From NCBI GenBank assembly GCA_947305045.1, contig CAMZCW010000028.1, positions 1 through 17,832 of the forward strand: a DNA stretch of 17,832 bases, given 5' to 3'. This document shows, in pieces, positions 1 to 6,952 of this stretch (the first letter of the stretch is position 1; every line of letters starts with the position of its first letter). The DNA is from an uncultured Bacteroidales bacterium. GTDB taxonomy: Bacteria > Bacteroidota > Bacteroidia > Bacteroidales > UBA932. The translations under genes and the position numbers were made by a program. Under the pieces are notes generated by a model. The model was not told the DNA's origin, did no database searches, and worked only from the letters and a program-made list of their open reading frames with translations.

Positions 1-73
1 CCATGGAGAAACAGATGGCCGCGTTGTGAGCGATTCCGCAAAAAAGTTGTAAATTAGCGGAATAAAACACAGT
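1..73. other. Left-edge leader with possible 3' end of an upstream gene
   Basis: The window opens inside an unknown neighbour. In frame 2 an open stretch reads into the window and stops at TAA 50-52, giving a plausible protein tail ending SDSAKKL. Frames 1 and 3 also close early (TAG 55-57, TGA 27-29), so the frame cannot be settled from this much sequence. A -7-like box TAAATTAG lies at 50-57, matching the Bacteroidota TAnnTTTG consensus at six of eight bases, with only a poor -33 candidate near 23-28. It may drive the nitroreductase gene that starts at 74. Confidence 0.3.
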
Positions 74-697
74 ATGACCATGAAACTGAACACTTTCTTA
101 ACCGGCGCCGTGTGCGCCCTCCTGTGCTGGGCGTGCGCCCCCAAGGCCCAGAACAACTCCACCCTGGATACCATTTTTGCCCGTAAAAGTGTACGCACGT
201 ACACTGACCAGGCCGTTGCCCCGGAGCAGGTGGAAACCCTCCTGAAGGCGGCCATGGCCGCCCCCAGCGGAATCAATCTGCAGCCCTGGCGTTTTGTGGT
301 AGTGACAGACGCGGACACCAAAGCAACGCTCGCCGGTCCCCGCAACAGCATGATTACCCAGGCTCCCGTTGTTATCGTCATTTGCGGCGAAACCACCTGG
401 ACGCACAAGCCCTGGGGAGAGCCAGATGCCCCGGAGGTAACGGAGCCTAACCGCAACTGGACGGCGGACTGCGCTGCCGCAACGGAGAACCTTCTCCTGG
501 CTGCGGAGGCCATCGGCCTGGGCGCCGTTTGGACCGCCTGCTACCCCTATGAGGAGCGGATGGCTACCACCATCGAGGCCCTGGGTATCCCGGAAAATGT
601 AATGCCGTACTGCATTGTCCCTGTAGGCTATCCCGGCGGGGACGAGAAACCCAAGGACAAGTGGAAGCCGGAAAACATCCACTACGAGAAGTGGTAA
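74..697 (+). CDS. Exported nitroreductase family protein
   Basis: This 207-residue protein belongs to the FMN-dependent nitroreductase fold, whose members use NAD(P)H to reduce nitro groups, quinones or flavins. The family start is visible as ARKSVRTYTDQ (about residues 36-46, an RxSxR-type FMN phosphate contact), then APSGINLQPWRF (about 63-74), and EAIGLGAVW (about 145-153) in the second half. Residues 1-21 form a basic, then hydrophobic segment ending in WAC, followed by a polar linker: a signal peptide, perhaps a lipoprotein with Cys21, although LCWAC is a poor lipobox. An alternative start at base 80 (MKLNTFL) gives the same signal. The gene stands alone and ends at a strong terminator. 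Export is unusual for a flavoprotein that depends on a soluble nicotinamide donor, so the substrate is unknown. Confidence 0.88.
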   Translation: MTMKLNTFLTGAVCALLCWACAPKAQNNSTLDTIFARKSVRTYTDQAVAPEQVETLLKAAMAAPSGINLQPWRFVVVTDADTKATLAGPRNSMITQAPVVIVICGETTWTHKPWGEPDAPEVTEPNRNWTADCAAATENLLLAAEAIGLGAVWTACYPYEERMATTIEALGIPENVMPYCIVPVGYPGGDEKPKDKWKPENIHYEKW

Positions 698-701
698 TGA
701 C

Positions 702-741
702 AAAAAAACACCTCGGGATTCAATCCTGAGGTGATTTTTTT
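702..741. terminator. Bidirectional intrinsic terminator, nitroreductase / pgi
   Basis: Arms 709-720 and 722-733 are complementary over 12 positions with one G-T wobble (CACCTCGGGATT against AATCCTGAGGTG); in practice the innermost pairs open to form the loop. Seven A residues (702-708) precede the stem and seven T residues (735-741) follow it, so transcripts from either side end in a U run. It lies between two convergent genes, as expected for a shared terminator. Confidence 0.93.
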
Positions 742-755
742 ATGAGATACAGGCG

Positions 756-2093
756 CTACAGCCGTTCCTTGATGGCCTTGGTGGCTTCCTCGTAACCGGG
801 TTTCTCCAGCAGGGCGAACATGTTCTTCTTGTAGGCCTCTACGCCGGGCTGGTTGAAGGGGTTCACGCCCAGGGTATAGGCGCTTACGCCGCAGGCAAAC
901 TCGAAGAAGTACAGGAGTTCACCCAGACGCTTGGCGTCCAGGGTTTCGATGGAAACCTCAACCTGGGGCACGCCGCCGTCGATGTGGGCCAGGCGCGTTC
1001 CCAGTTCCGCCATGTGGTTGCAGTGCTCCACGTGCTTACCGGCAAGGAAGTTGAGCTGGTCCAGGTTCTGGCTGTCCGACTCAATAACCACGCTGCGGCG
1101 GGCATTGTCCACGTGCAGGACAGTCTCAAACATGATGCGGGAGCCCTCCTGGATGAACTGGCCCATGGAGTGAAGATCGGCCGTGTTGTTTACGCTGGCA
1201 GGATAGATGCCGGTGCCGTCTTTGCCCTCGGACTCGCCGTAGAGCTGCTTCCACCACTCGGCTACATAGGTGAGCTTGGGATTGTAGTTCACCAGGATTT
1301 CCGTGCTCTTGCCGCACTCCTTGAACAGGAGGTTGCGCATGGCAGCGTAAACCACGGCGGGGTTGCCTGCTTCCTTGATGGAAAGGGCGCGTTCCGCCTT
1401 TTTGGCACCATCGACAAGGTCTTTGATGTCAAAGCCGGCTACGGCGATGGGCAGCAGACCTACCGGAGTGAGGACGCTGAAACGGCCGCCCACATTGTCC
1501 GGGACGATAAACGTCTTGTAACCTTCCTGGCGGGAGAGGGTTTTCAGGGCGCCGCGTTCTGCGTCCGTAATGGCCACAATGCGCTCTGCAGCTTCTTTTT
1601 TACCGTAAATGCTCTCAATGAACTGTTTCACAATACGGAAAGCGACGGCAGGTTCCGTGGTGGTGCCGCTCTTGGAAATGACGATGCAGGCCACATTGCG
1701 TTCCTTGGCAAGGTCCATCAGTTCTGCCAGGTATTCTTCCGAGAGGTTGTTGCCGGCGAACACCACTTCCGGAGCGTTTTTGTGCTTGAGTTGCTTGGCA
1801 AAGTTGTGGCTCAGGGCCTCAATCACACATTTGGCGCCCAGGTAGCTGCCGCCAATGCCAATGGCAATCACAAGGTCCACACCCTTTTTGTTCCAGCTGT
1901 TCCGGATGGCTTCCATGTCGTTCAGGAGACCGTCCGTAATCTCTGAGGGGAGGTGTTTCCAACCCAGGAAATCGTTGCCGGCACCGGATTCACTGTCCAG
2001 TACATCAAAGGCATCCAGGGCTTTTTGCACATACGCTTTGAATTGTTCATCCTTCACGAAGGACTCGCAACCTTTCACATCTACTTTTACCAT
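756..2093 (-). CDS. pgi: Glucose-6-phosphate isomerase
   Basis: Cytosolic enzyme that interconverts glucose 6-phosphate and fructose 6-phosphate in glycolysis and gluconeogenesis. The 445-residue length matches the short bacterial form. Visible motifs are GIGGSYLGA (79-87), the SIS-domain phosphate loop SKSGTTTE (140-147), the family signature DNVGGRFSVLTPVG (199-212) with Arg204, the catalytic segment LYGESEGKDGTG (284-295) with the base Glu near 287-289, His308 in DLHSMGQ, and the second signature NPFNQPGVEAYKK (411-423) with Lys422. All key residues are present. The start ATG at 2091-2093 follows an A-rich leader and a good -7 box at 2123-2130. The gene is monocistronic here: convergent with the nitroreductase gene and divergent from the DUF1846 gene. 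Confidence 0.98.
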   Translation of the reverse strand: MVKVDVKGCESFVKDEQFKAYVQKALDAFDVLDSESGAGNDFLGWKHLPSEITDGLLNDMEAIRNSWNKKGVDLVIAIGIGGSYLGAKCVIEALSHNFAKQLKHKNAPEVVFAGNNLSEEYLAELMDLAKERNVACIVISKSGTTTEPAVAFRIVKQFIESIYGKKEAAERIVAITDAERGALKTLSRQEGYKTFIVPDNVGGRFSVLTPVGLLPIAVAGFDIKDLVDGAKKAERALSIKEAGNPAVVYAAMRNLLFKECGKSTEILVNYNPKLTYVAEWWKQLYGESEGKDGTGIYPASVNNTADLHSMGQFIQEGSRIMFETVLHVDNARRSVVIESDSQNLDQLNFLAGKHVEHCNHMAELGTRLAHIDGGVPQVEVSIETLDAKRLGELLYFFEFACGVSAYTLGVNPFNQPGVEAYKKNMFALLEKPGYEEATKAIKERL

Positions 2094-2122
2094 ATTGTTT
2101 TGTTTAAGATATTTCAGTCTTA

Positions 2123-2130
2123 CAAAGATA
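2123..2130 (-). promoter_or_regulatory. Predicted -7 box of the pgi promoter
   Basis: Read on the minus strand this is TATCTTTG, a full match to the Bacteroidota -7 consensus TAnnTTTG, placed about 30 bases before the pgi start codon. No convincing TTTG -33 box stands 19-21 bases upstream; the position is occupied by a C/T-rich stretch. Transcription would begin near 2117. Confidence 0.6.
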
Positions 2131-2174
2131 GCTTTCTTTTTCGGAAAAGAAAAGGGCTCAAGAGAGAATCTTCA

Positions 2175-2206
2175 GTTGCAAAAGCGCAAAATAATCCTTA
2201 CATTTG
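2175..2206 (+). promoter_or_regulatory. Predicted promoter of the DUF1846 - cyclotransferase - receptor group
   Basis: GTTG at 2175-2178 and TACATTTG at 2199-2206 are separated by 20 bases, the spacing expected of the Bacteroidota primary sigma factor. Transcription would start about 2212, some 25 bases before the ATG at 2238. It lies back to back with the pgi promoter in a 144-base gap. Confidence 0.65.
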
Positions 2207-2237
2207 CATCCCGTATTTGACATTTTTCTACAGCACT

Positions 2238-3713
2238 ATGAAATACGGGTTCGACAACGCAAAGTACTTAAAAATCCAATCAGAGCACATCAAGGAGCGC
2301 ATCGCCAAGTTCGGCGACAAACTCTACATGGAGTTTGGCGGCAAACTGTTCGACGACTACCATGCCTCCCGCGTGCTCCCGGGCTTTGAGCCGGACTCCA
2401 AGCTTCAGATGCTCATGCAGCTCAAGGATGAGCTGGAGATGATTATCGTCATCAGTGCCGTGGATATCGAAAAGAACAAGATGCGCGCAGACCTGGGCAT
2501 AACCTACGATATGGATGTGCTGCGCCTGAGGGACGAATTTATGGCCCGCGGTTTCAGCGTGAACAGCGTGGTTATCACGCACTTCAACGGGCAGGCGAGT
2601 GCCGAGGCCTACCGCAAACGCCTGGAGAACATGGACATCAAGGTCTATTACCACTATACCATCGAAGGCTATCCCAACAACGTCTCGCTCATCGACTCGG
2701 ATGAAGGTTTTGGCCGGAACGACTATGTGGAAACTACGCGTCCGCTCATCGTGGTGACGGCCCCCGGTCCCGGCAGCGGCAAAATGGCAGTGTGCCTGAG
2801 CCAGCTGTACCAGGAGAACAAGCGCGGCGTCAAAGCCGGCTATGCCAAATTCGAGACCTTCCCGGTATGGGATCTTTCTCTCACGCACCCCGTGAACATT
2901 GCCTATGAAGCCGCCACGGCGGACCTGGACGATGTCAACATGATCGACCCGTTCCACCTGGATGCGTATGGTACCACCGCCGTCAACTACAACCGTGACA
3001 TTGAGATTTTCCCGGTGATGAACGCCCTGTTCGAGGACATCTACGGGGAAACGCCGTACAAATCGCCCACGGATATGGGCGTGAACATGATTGGTTCCTG
3101 CATCTGTGACGATGAAGTGTGTCGCGAAGCCTCCCGTCAGGAGATTATCCGCCGCTACTTCACCGGCCTTTGCAATCTGGCCGATGGCAAGTGCACGGAG
3201 AACGAGGTGAACAAACTGGCCCTCCTGTTGAAGCGGGCCAAGCTCTCCATCAATGACCGTCAGTGCGTGGTGGCCGCCCGCGAGCGCCTGGAGAAGGCAC
3301 AGAAGGCCACTGCCGCCATGGAACTGGAAGACGGTACCATCCTCACCGGCGAAACCAGTCCGCTGCTGGGTCCCAGTGCCGCCCTGCTGCTGAACGCCAT
3401 CAAGCACCTGGCCGGCATTGCCCATAATGTGAAGCTGATCCCGCAAACCATGATAGAGCCCATTCAGAAGCTCAAGGTGGATTACCTGCACGGGCACAAC
3501 CCGCGCCTGCACACGGACGAGGTGCTGGTGGCCATCTCCATGATGGGCCGGCTGGACGAGAACTGCCGCCTTGCCCTGGAACAGCTGCCCAACCTCAAGG
3601 GCGCCCAGGTACATTCCACGGTGATGCTCAGCGAGGTGGACCGGAAAACCTGGAACAAGCTGGGGATCGGCCTCACCTGTGACCCGGTTCGTAAAATCAA
3701 GAAAGTTGTATGA
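2238..3713 (+). CDS. UPF0371 / DUF1846 family protein
   Basis: This 491-residue protein matches the UPF0371 (DUF1846) family, which I recognise from its opening (MKYGFDNAKYLKIQSEHIKE) and from the segments FGGKLFDDYHASRVLPGFEP and ADLGITYDMDVLRLRDEF. The family is widespread and structurally studied, but I know of no assigned reaction. APGPGSGKM (residues 175-183) resembles a nucleotide-binding P-loop, though the residue after Lys182 is Met rather than Ser/Thr. No signal peptide or membrane segment is seen, so it is probably cytosolic. The ATG at 2238 was chosen because family similarity begins there and because the promoter lies just upstream; the reading frame stays open back to 1953, but that part is antisense to pgi. 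Its stop overlaps the next start by 4 bases (ATGA), implying translational coupling. Confidence 0.93.
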   Translation: MKYGFDNAKYLKIQSEHIKERIAKFGDKLYMEFGGKLFDDYHASRVLPGFEPDSKLQMLMQLKDELEMIIVISAVDIEKNKMRADLGITYDMDVLRLRDEFMARGFSVNSVVITHFNGQASAEAYRKRLENMDIKVYYHYTIEGYPNNVSLIDSDEGFGRNDYVETTRPLIVVTAPGPGSGKMAVCLSQLYQENKRGVKAGYAKFETFPVWDLSLTHPVNIAYEAATADLDDVNMIDPFHLDAYGTTAVNYNRDIEIFPVMNALFEDIYGETPYKSPTDMGVNMIGSCICDDEVCREASRQEIIRRYFTGLCNLADGKCTENEVNKLALLLKRAKLSINDRQCVVAARERLEKAQKATAAMELEDGTILTGETSPLLGPSAALLLNAIKHLAGIAHNVKLIPQTMIEPIQKLKVDYLHGHNPRLHTDEVLVAISMMGRLDENCRLALEQLPNLKGAQVHSTVMLSEVDRKTWNKLGIGLTCDPVRKIKKVV

Positions 3714-4459
3714 GAAGATGGCTGCTCATAGCCGGTGTGCTGCTTGCCGGTGCCTGTTCGCAGGCGCAGGTGAAGCAGTACGGCATCAAGGTGGTGAAAG
3801 AATACCCGCACCGCACGGACGCCTATACCCAGGGCCTGTTCTTCCAGGACGGCATCCTGTGGGAAACCACGGGGCAGTACGGGGAGAGCACCATTCGCAC
3901 GGTAGACCTTGCCAGCGGAGAACCCACGCAGCTTAAAAAGCTCAACAGCAAGTATTTCGGCGAAGGCTCCGTTATCCTGGACGGCGTGCTGTATGTGCTC
4001 ACCTGGACCAATAAGGTGGCCTTTAAGTACGATGCCGCCACCCTTACGTACCAGAAGACGCTCAGCTACCCGCGGGAAGGCTGGGGTATCACCACGGATG
4101 GGAAGCAGCTCATCGCCAGCGACGGCAGCGCCAACCTGTTCTTCCTGGACAAGGACCTCAAGCTCCTTAAACGCCAGCCCGTGACCATGAACGGCCGGTC
4201 GCTCCGCTACCTGAACGAGCTGGAGTGGATCGATGGTAAAATTTGGGCCAACGTATACACCACGGACACCATCGTCATCATCAATCCTGCCGATGGCAAG
4301 GTGGAAGCGGCCATTGACTGCAGCGGGCTCCTGCCCCGCAAGCTGCGTAAAAAGGATACGGATGTGCTCAACGGCATTGCGCTGGACGCGGAAGGGCGTA
4401 TTTACTTAACAGGGAAAAAATGGCCCCGCCTGTACCAGGTGGAGCTGGTTAAAAAATAA
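3710..4459 (+). CDS. Glutaminyl-peptide cyclotransferase (glutamine cyclotransferase), lipoprotein
   Basis: This 249-residue protein is a bacterial/plant-type glutamine cyclotransferase, a five-bladed propeller that converts N-terminal glutamine of peptides or proteins to pyroglutamate with release of ammonia. The family motifs occur in order: AYTQGLFF (about 38-45), YGESTIR (57-63), LNELEW followed by IWANVYTTDTI (168-188) and LNGIA (220-224). Residues 1-16 are a signal ending LLAGAC, so Cys16 is probably lipidated and the enzyme faces the periplasm or the cell surface. The start codon lies inside the stop of the DUF1846 gene. In Bacteroidota many exported proteins have Gln right after signal cleavage, which is a reasonable pool of substrates; that link is inference. 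The TPP riboswitch of the next gene begins 2 bases after this stop. Confidence 0.93.
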   Translation: MRRWLLIAGVLLAGACSQAQVKQYGIKVVKEYPHRTDAYTQGLFFQDGILWETTGQYGESTIRTVDLASGEPTQLKKLNSKYFGEGSVILDGVLYVLTWTNKVAFKYDAATLTYQKTLSYPREGWGITTDGKQLIASDGSANLFFLDKDLKLLKRQPVTMNGRSLRYLNELEWIDGKIWANVYTTDTIVIINPADGKVEAAIDCSGLLPRKLRKKDTDVLNGIALDAEGRIYLTGKKWPRLYQVELVKK

Positions 4460-4460
4460 A

Positions 4461-4550
4461 TTTACATAACAGGGGTATCGGCCCAAAGGCCGATTGAGAT
4501 TATACCCATAGAACTTGATACGGTTGATACCGTCGTAAGGAAGATGAAAA
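4461..4550 (+). promoter_or_regulatory. TPP riboswitch (THI element) overlapping the receptor start codon
   Basis: The order and conserved bases match the thiamine pyrophosphate aptamer. P2 is GGGTAT (4473-4478) with ATACCC (4502-4507 region). P3 is ATCGGCC, loop CAAA, GGCCGAT (4477-4494). The conserved TGAGAT follows at 4495-4500, in the place of CUGAGA. The second arm reads GAACTTGAT (4511-4519), P5 is ACGG with CCGT around TTGATA (4520-4533), and the closing strand is CGTAAGGAAG (4534-4543). The presumed P1 pairs TTTACAT (4461-4467) with ATGAAAA (4544-4550), with one mismatch, and so includes the start codon at 4544. Binding of the ligand would then block translation directly. There is no room for a separate terminator. 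Confidence 0.92.
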
Positions 4551-6715
4551 AAACATTGCTTTTTGCGGCACTGTGCGTGCTGCCTCTCTGCGCCGCTGCG
4601 CAGGAACGTCTGGACTCGGTGGTGGTTTCGGCCACCCGCGCCGGCAAAGAAACTCCGGTTACCTTTGACATGGTTGGGAAGGAGGAGCTCCGTGGGAGCA
4701 ACCCTTCGGCCTCCCTGCCCATGACCCTGAACCTGCTGCCCTCCGTCGTTACCTACAACGAGAACGGCACGGGCCTGGGGAATTCGTCCATGACCATCCG
4801 TGGCAGCAGGGGTTCGCAGATTAACGTGACGCTCAACGGCATTACCTTGAACGATGCCGAGTCGCAGGAGGTGTTCTGGGTGAACATTCCGGCCCTGACG
4901 AGTCTTCTGTCAGGGGTGCAGGTGCAGCGCGGGCTGGGGACGTCGGCCAGTGGTCCCGGCGCGTTTGGCGCCAGCATCAACATGAACACGGCCTTTGTGC
5001 GGCCGGAGCCTATGGCCACCATAGAGTTGAGTGGAGGCTCTTTTGGCACTGTCATGACATCGGCGGCCATCTCGTCCGGAAGGCTGCCCAGCGGGTTGTA
5101 CTTTGACCTGGCCCTGAACCTGGGCATCACCGACGGATACATCCGGAACGGTTTTGTGGAGTCCACTTCGCTCTTTGCCGTGCTGGGATGGCTTCGGGGC
5201 GCCAACTCGCTCAGAATGACGTATTTACTGGGCGCACAGCGGAGTGGTATCACCTGGGATGGGATAGATCTGGAACAGTATCACAAAGACCGACGCTACA
5301 ATGGGGCGGGGGAATACTACGACGACAATGGGAATGTCTGCTACTATCCCAACCAGACGGACAATTATGCCCAGCACCACCTGCAGCTCAACTATACGCG
5401 CCAGTTTGGTGCGCATCTCAGCTGGGTGAATACGGTGAATTATACCCGCGGCGACGGCTATGACGAGTACTATAAGATGAACCGGAAACTGCCCAACTTC
5501 GGCTTCCCCATGAGCGGTCGTTCGGACATGATTTATCAGAAGAAGATGGACAATGACCTCTGGGTGGCTGTCAGCAGCCTGCGGTACCGGTCGGCCCTGC
5601 TGGATGTGACGGGCGGTGTGAACCTGTCCTGGTACCGCGGCGGCCACTGGGGAGAGGTGCTGTGGGCCAAGGAAGCGCCCGATTATCCGTACCATACGCT
5701 GGACTGGTACAATCACACCGGCTGGAAACGGGAGCAGAGTGTCTTTGTGCGGGCGGAGTACCATCCGGTCCACTGGCTCACTGCCTATGCGGATGTGCAG
5801 TACCGGGGAATCGACTATAAACTCCTTGGAACCGATGACGACTTCCTGGAGTTTGGCGCGGTGGAGGCAGACCGGTTTGATTACCGCAAGCGCTGGAACT
5901 TTTTCAATCCCCGCGCAGGCGTCACGGGCGCCTGGGGCCGGCATAAGGTGTATGGCTCCGTTGCCTGGGGGCACCGGGAGCCGGGCAGGGGAGATATTAA
6001 AGAAAATGTAAAAGGCGCCCCCACTTCCATAGAACCTGAAAAAATGCTGGATACGGAGCTGGGCTATGCGTTTACCGGCCGGCGCTTCCAGGCATCGGCC
6101 AATCTATACCTGATGGAGTATTGGGACATGCTGCTGGAGACGGGCCGGCTGTCTTCTTCCGGCTATGCCATCAAGGAGAATGTGCCGCGTTCCTGGCGGC
6201 GGGGTATCGAGCTCTGTCTGGGGTGGGAACCGCTCTCCTGGCTCAAACTGGACGGCAATGTCACGCTTTCCATGAATCAGATTGCCGACTACACTTCTTA
6301 TGTCCCCTACGAGGACTATTCGGCCCTGCATGCGGTCCGGTACGGACGTACCACCATGCTCATGTCGCCCTCGGTGATTGCCATGGCCCGGGCTGCATTC
6401 CGGCCCTGGAAAGGAGGACGCATCAGTGTGGATGCCAAGTACGTGGGCAAGCAGTATATAGACAATTCCATGCGCGAGGAGATGGCCATTCCGGCCTGGT
6501 GGGTGGCGAACTTGCAGGCGGGGCATCAGTTTAAACTGCCGTTGGGACTGCTCGATTTGTCGGTTTATGTAAACAATCTCTTGAATCGTATGTACTATGC
6601 GGCCGGCTGGCGCTGGGAAAGCTATAACCCTGCTTCAGACAAGGTAGAAAGCGGAATTGGCGTATATCCCCAGGCACCTTGTAATTTCATGGTGAAGCTG
6701 CGTTTTACTTTTTAA
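4544..6715 (+). CDS. TonB-dependent outer-membrane receptor, probably for thiamine
   Basis: This 723-residue protein is an outer-membrane beta-barrel receptor that takes up scarce nutrients using TonB energy. A signal peptide covers residues 1-19 (cut before QERLDS), followed by a TonB-box-like DSVVVSATR (24-32). A plug domain follows to about residue 150, including MTIRGSRGSQINVTLNGI, then the barrel, rich in aromatic alternating strands and ending in Phe (KLRFTF). No carboxypeptidase-like N-terminal domain is present and no SusD partner follows, so it is not a SusC-type receptor. The TPP riboswitch on its leader points to thiamine or a thiamine derivative as substrate, in line with the THI-regulated receptors of other Bacteroidota. 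The usual partners (a PnuT transporter and a thiamine pyrophosphokinase) are not next to it; trmD comes next after a 255-base gap. Confidence 0.93.
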   Translation: MKKTLLFAALCVLPLCAAAQERLDSVVVSATRAGKETPVTFDMVGKEELRGSNPSASLPMTLNLLPSVVTYNENGTGLGNSSMTIRGSRGSQINVTLNGITLNDAESQEVFWVNIPALTSLLSGVQVQRGLGTSASGPGAFGASINMNTAFVRPEPMATIELSGGSFGTVMTSAAISSGRLPSGLYFDLALNLGITDGYIRNGFVESTSLFAVLGWLRGANSLRMTYLLGAQRSGITWDGIDLEQYHKDRRYNGAGEYYDDNGNVCYYPNQTDNYAQHHLQLNYTRQFGAHLSWVNTVNYTRGDGYDEYYKMNRKLPNFGFPMSGRSDMIYQKKMDNDLWVAVSSLRYRSALLDVTGGVNLSWYRGGHWGEVLWAKEAPDYPYHTLDWYNHTGWKREQSVFVRAEYHPVHWLTAYADVQYRGIDYKLLGTDDDFLEFGAVEADRFDYRKRWNFFNPRAGVTGAWGRHKVYGSVAWGHREPGRGDIKENVKGAPTSIEPEKMLDTELGYAFTGRRFQASANLYLMEYWDMLLETGRLSSSGYAIKENVPRSWRRGIELCLGWEPLSWLKLDGNVTLSMNQIADYTSYVPYEDYSALHAVRYGRTTMLMSPSVIAMARAAFRPWKGGRISVDAKYVGKQYIDNSMREEMAIPAWWVANLQAGHQFKLPLGLLDLSVYVNNLLNRMYYAAGWRWESYNPASDKVESGIGVYPQAPCNFMVKLRFTF

Positions 6716-6749
6716 AAAAATTTATTTTGTAAATAAAAGTTTAAAAAAT

Positions 6750-6780
6750 TTTGCAGTTTAAAAAACTTTATATACCTTTG
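6750..6780 (+). promoter_or_regulatory. Strong Bacteroidota promoter before the trmD leader
   Basis: TTTG at 6750-6753 and TACCTTTG at 6773-6780 are perfect -33 and -7 elements separated by 19 bases, the best promoter in this window. Transcription would start near 6786, about 185 bases before trmD. A-tract repeats just upstream could act as an UP-like element. The strength of the promoter and the long structured leader suggest that the transcript does more than carry trmD. Confidence 0.8.
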
Positions 6781-6795
6781 TCACAGCAAAAGAGG

Positions 6796-6840
6796 ATGAA
6801 ACCCCTGTTGCAGGCGAAAACGCATCTTCTAACCAACTAA
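6796..6840 (+). CDS. Possible 14-residue leader peptide
   Basis: A short frame reads MKPLLQAKTHLLTN and stops at TAA 6838-6840. AGAGG sits directly before the ATG, too close for an ordinary ribosome binding site, and the ATG is inside the first hairpin of the candidate leader RNA. Nothing in the composition (no run of a single amino acid) suggests classical attenuation. It may well be chance. Confidence 0.15.
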   Translation: MKPLLQAKTHLLTN

Positions 6841-6887
6841 TTAACCTTCTTCTTTTTAAGGTAAGAATACACTACTAACTAACCAAG

Positions 6888-6917
6888 TAAAGGGCTTGCA
6901 GGGATGTAAGCCCTTTA
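6888..6917 (+). other. 13-pair hairpin with GGGA tetraloop
   Basis: The arms TAAAGGGCTTGCA and TGTAAGCCCTTTA pair at all 13 positions (one G-U), leaving GGGA as loop. The downstream sequence TTGCATCTG has no U run, unlike the two clear terminators in this window. Confidence 0.6.
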
Positions 6918-6926
6918 TTGCATCTG

Positions 6927-6952
6927 TACCTTTGGAATTTTTTGTAATTTTG
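6927..6952 (+). promoter_or_regulatory. Two tandem -7-like boxes directly before trmD
   Basis: TACCTTTG (6927-6934) and TAATTTTG (6945-6952) both match TAnnTTTG. Neither has a good TTTG at the -33 position (TCTG at 6922-6925 is the best, 19 bases before the second box). A short-leader trmD transcript starting near 6958 is possible, which would leave the upstream RNA independent. Confidence 0.4.

Larger units (their letters stand above)
6786..6920 (+). ncRNA. Candidate structured leader or small RNA
   Basis: Downstream of the strong promoter the RNA can fold into three hairpins. The first pairs AGAGGATG (6791-6798) with CATCTTCT (6823-6830), one G-U pair, with a nested CCTG/CAGG hairpin (6804-6814). 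A weaker one pairs ACCTT (6844-6848) with AAGGT (6858-6862). The last is a 13-pair stem, 6888-6900 with 6905-6917, capped by the GNRA tetraloop GGGA. That last hairpin is followed by TTG, not a good U run, so it could be a weak terminator, an RNA 3' end or a fold in the trmD leader. I do not recognise a known RNA family. Confidence 0.4.

Noticed and set aside
1953..2237. N-terminal extension of the DUF1846 reading frame by 95 codons
   Set aside because: The extension overlaps pgi in antisense, lies upstream of the predicted promoter, and family similarity begins at the ATG at 2238.
2280..3614. 444-codon reading frame on the minus strand
   Set aside because: It lies entirely opposite the DUF1846 gene, has the His/Val/Gly-rich composition of an antisense shadow and shows no domain. 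The same applies to 9506-10993 (minus), 984-1946 (plus), 12469-13344 (plus), 13375-14325 (plus) and 15692-16654 (plus).
5208..5220. CGCTCAGAATGAC, reverse complement of 13 bases of the yggS repeat
   Set aside because: The match stops at 13 bases, the second arm is missing, and the protein here (NSLRMTYLLG) looks like normal receptor sequence. A chance match is the simpler reading.
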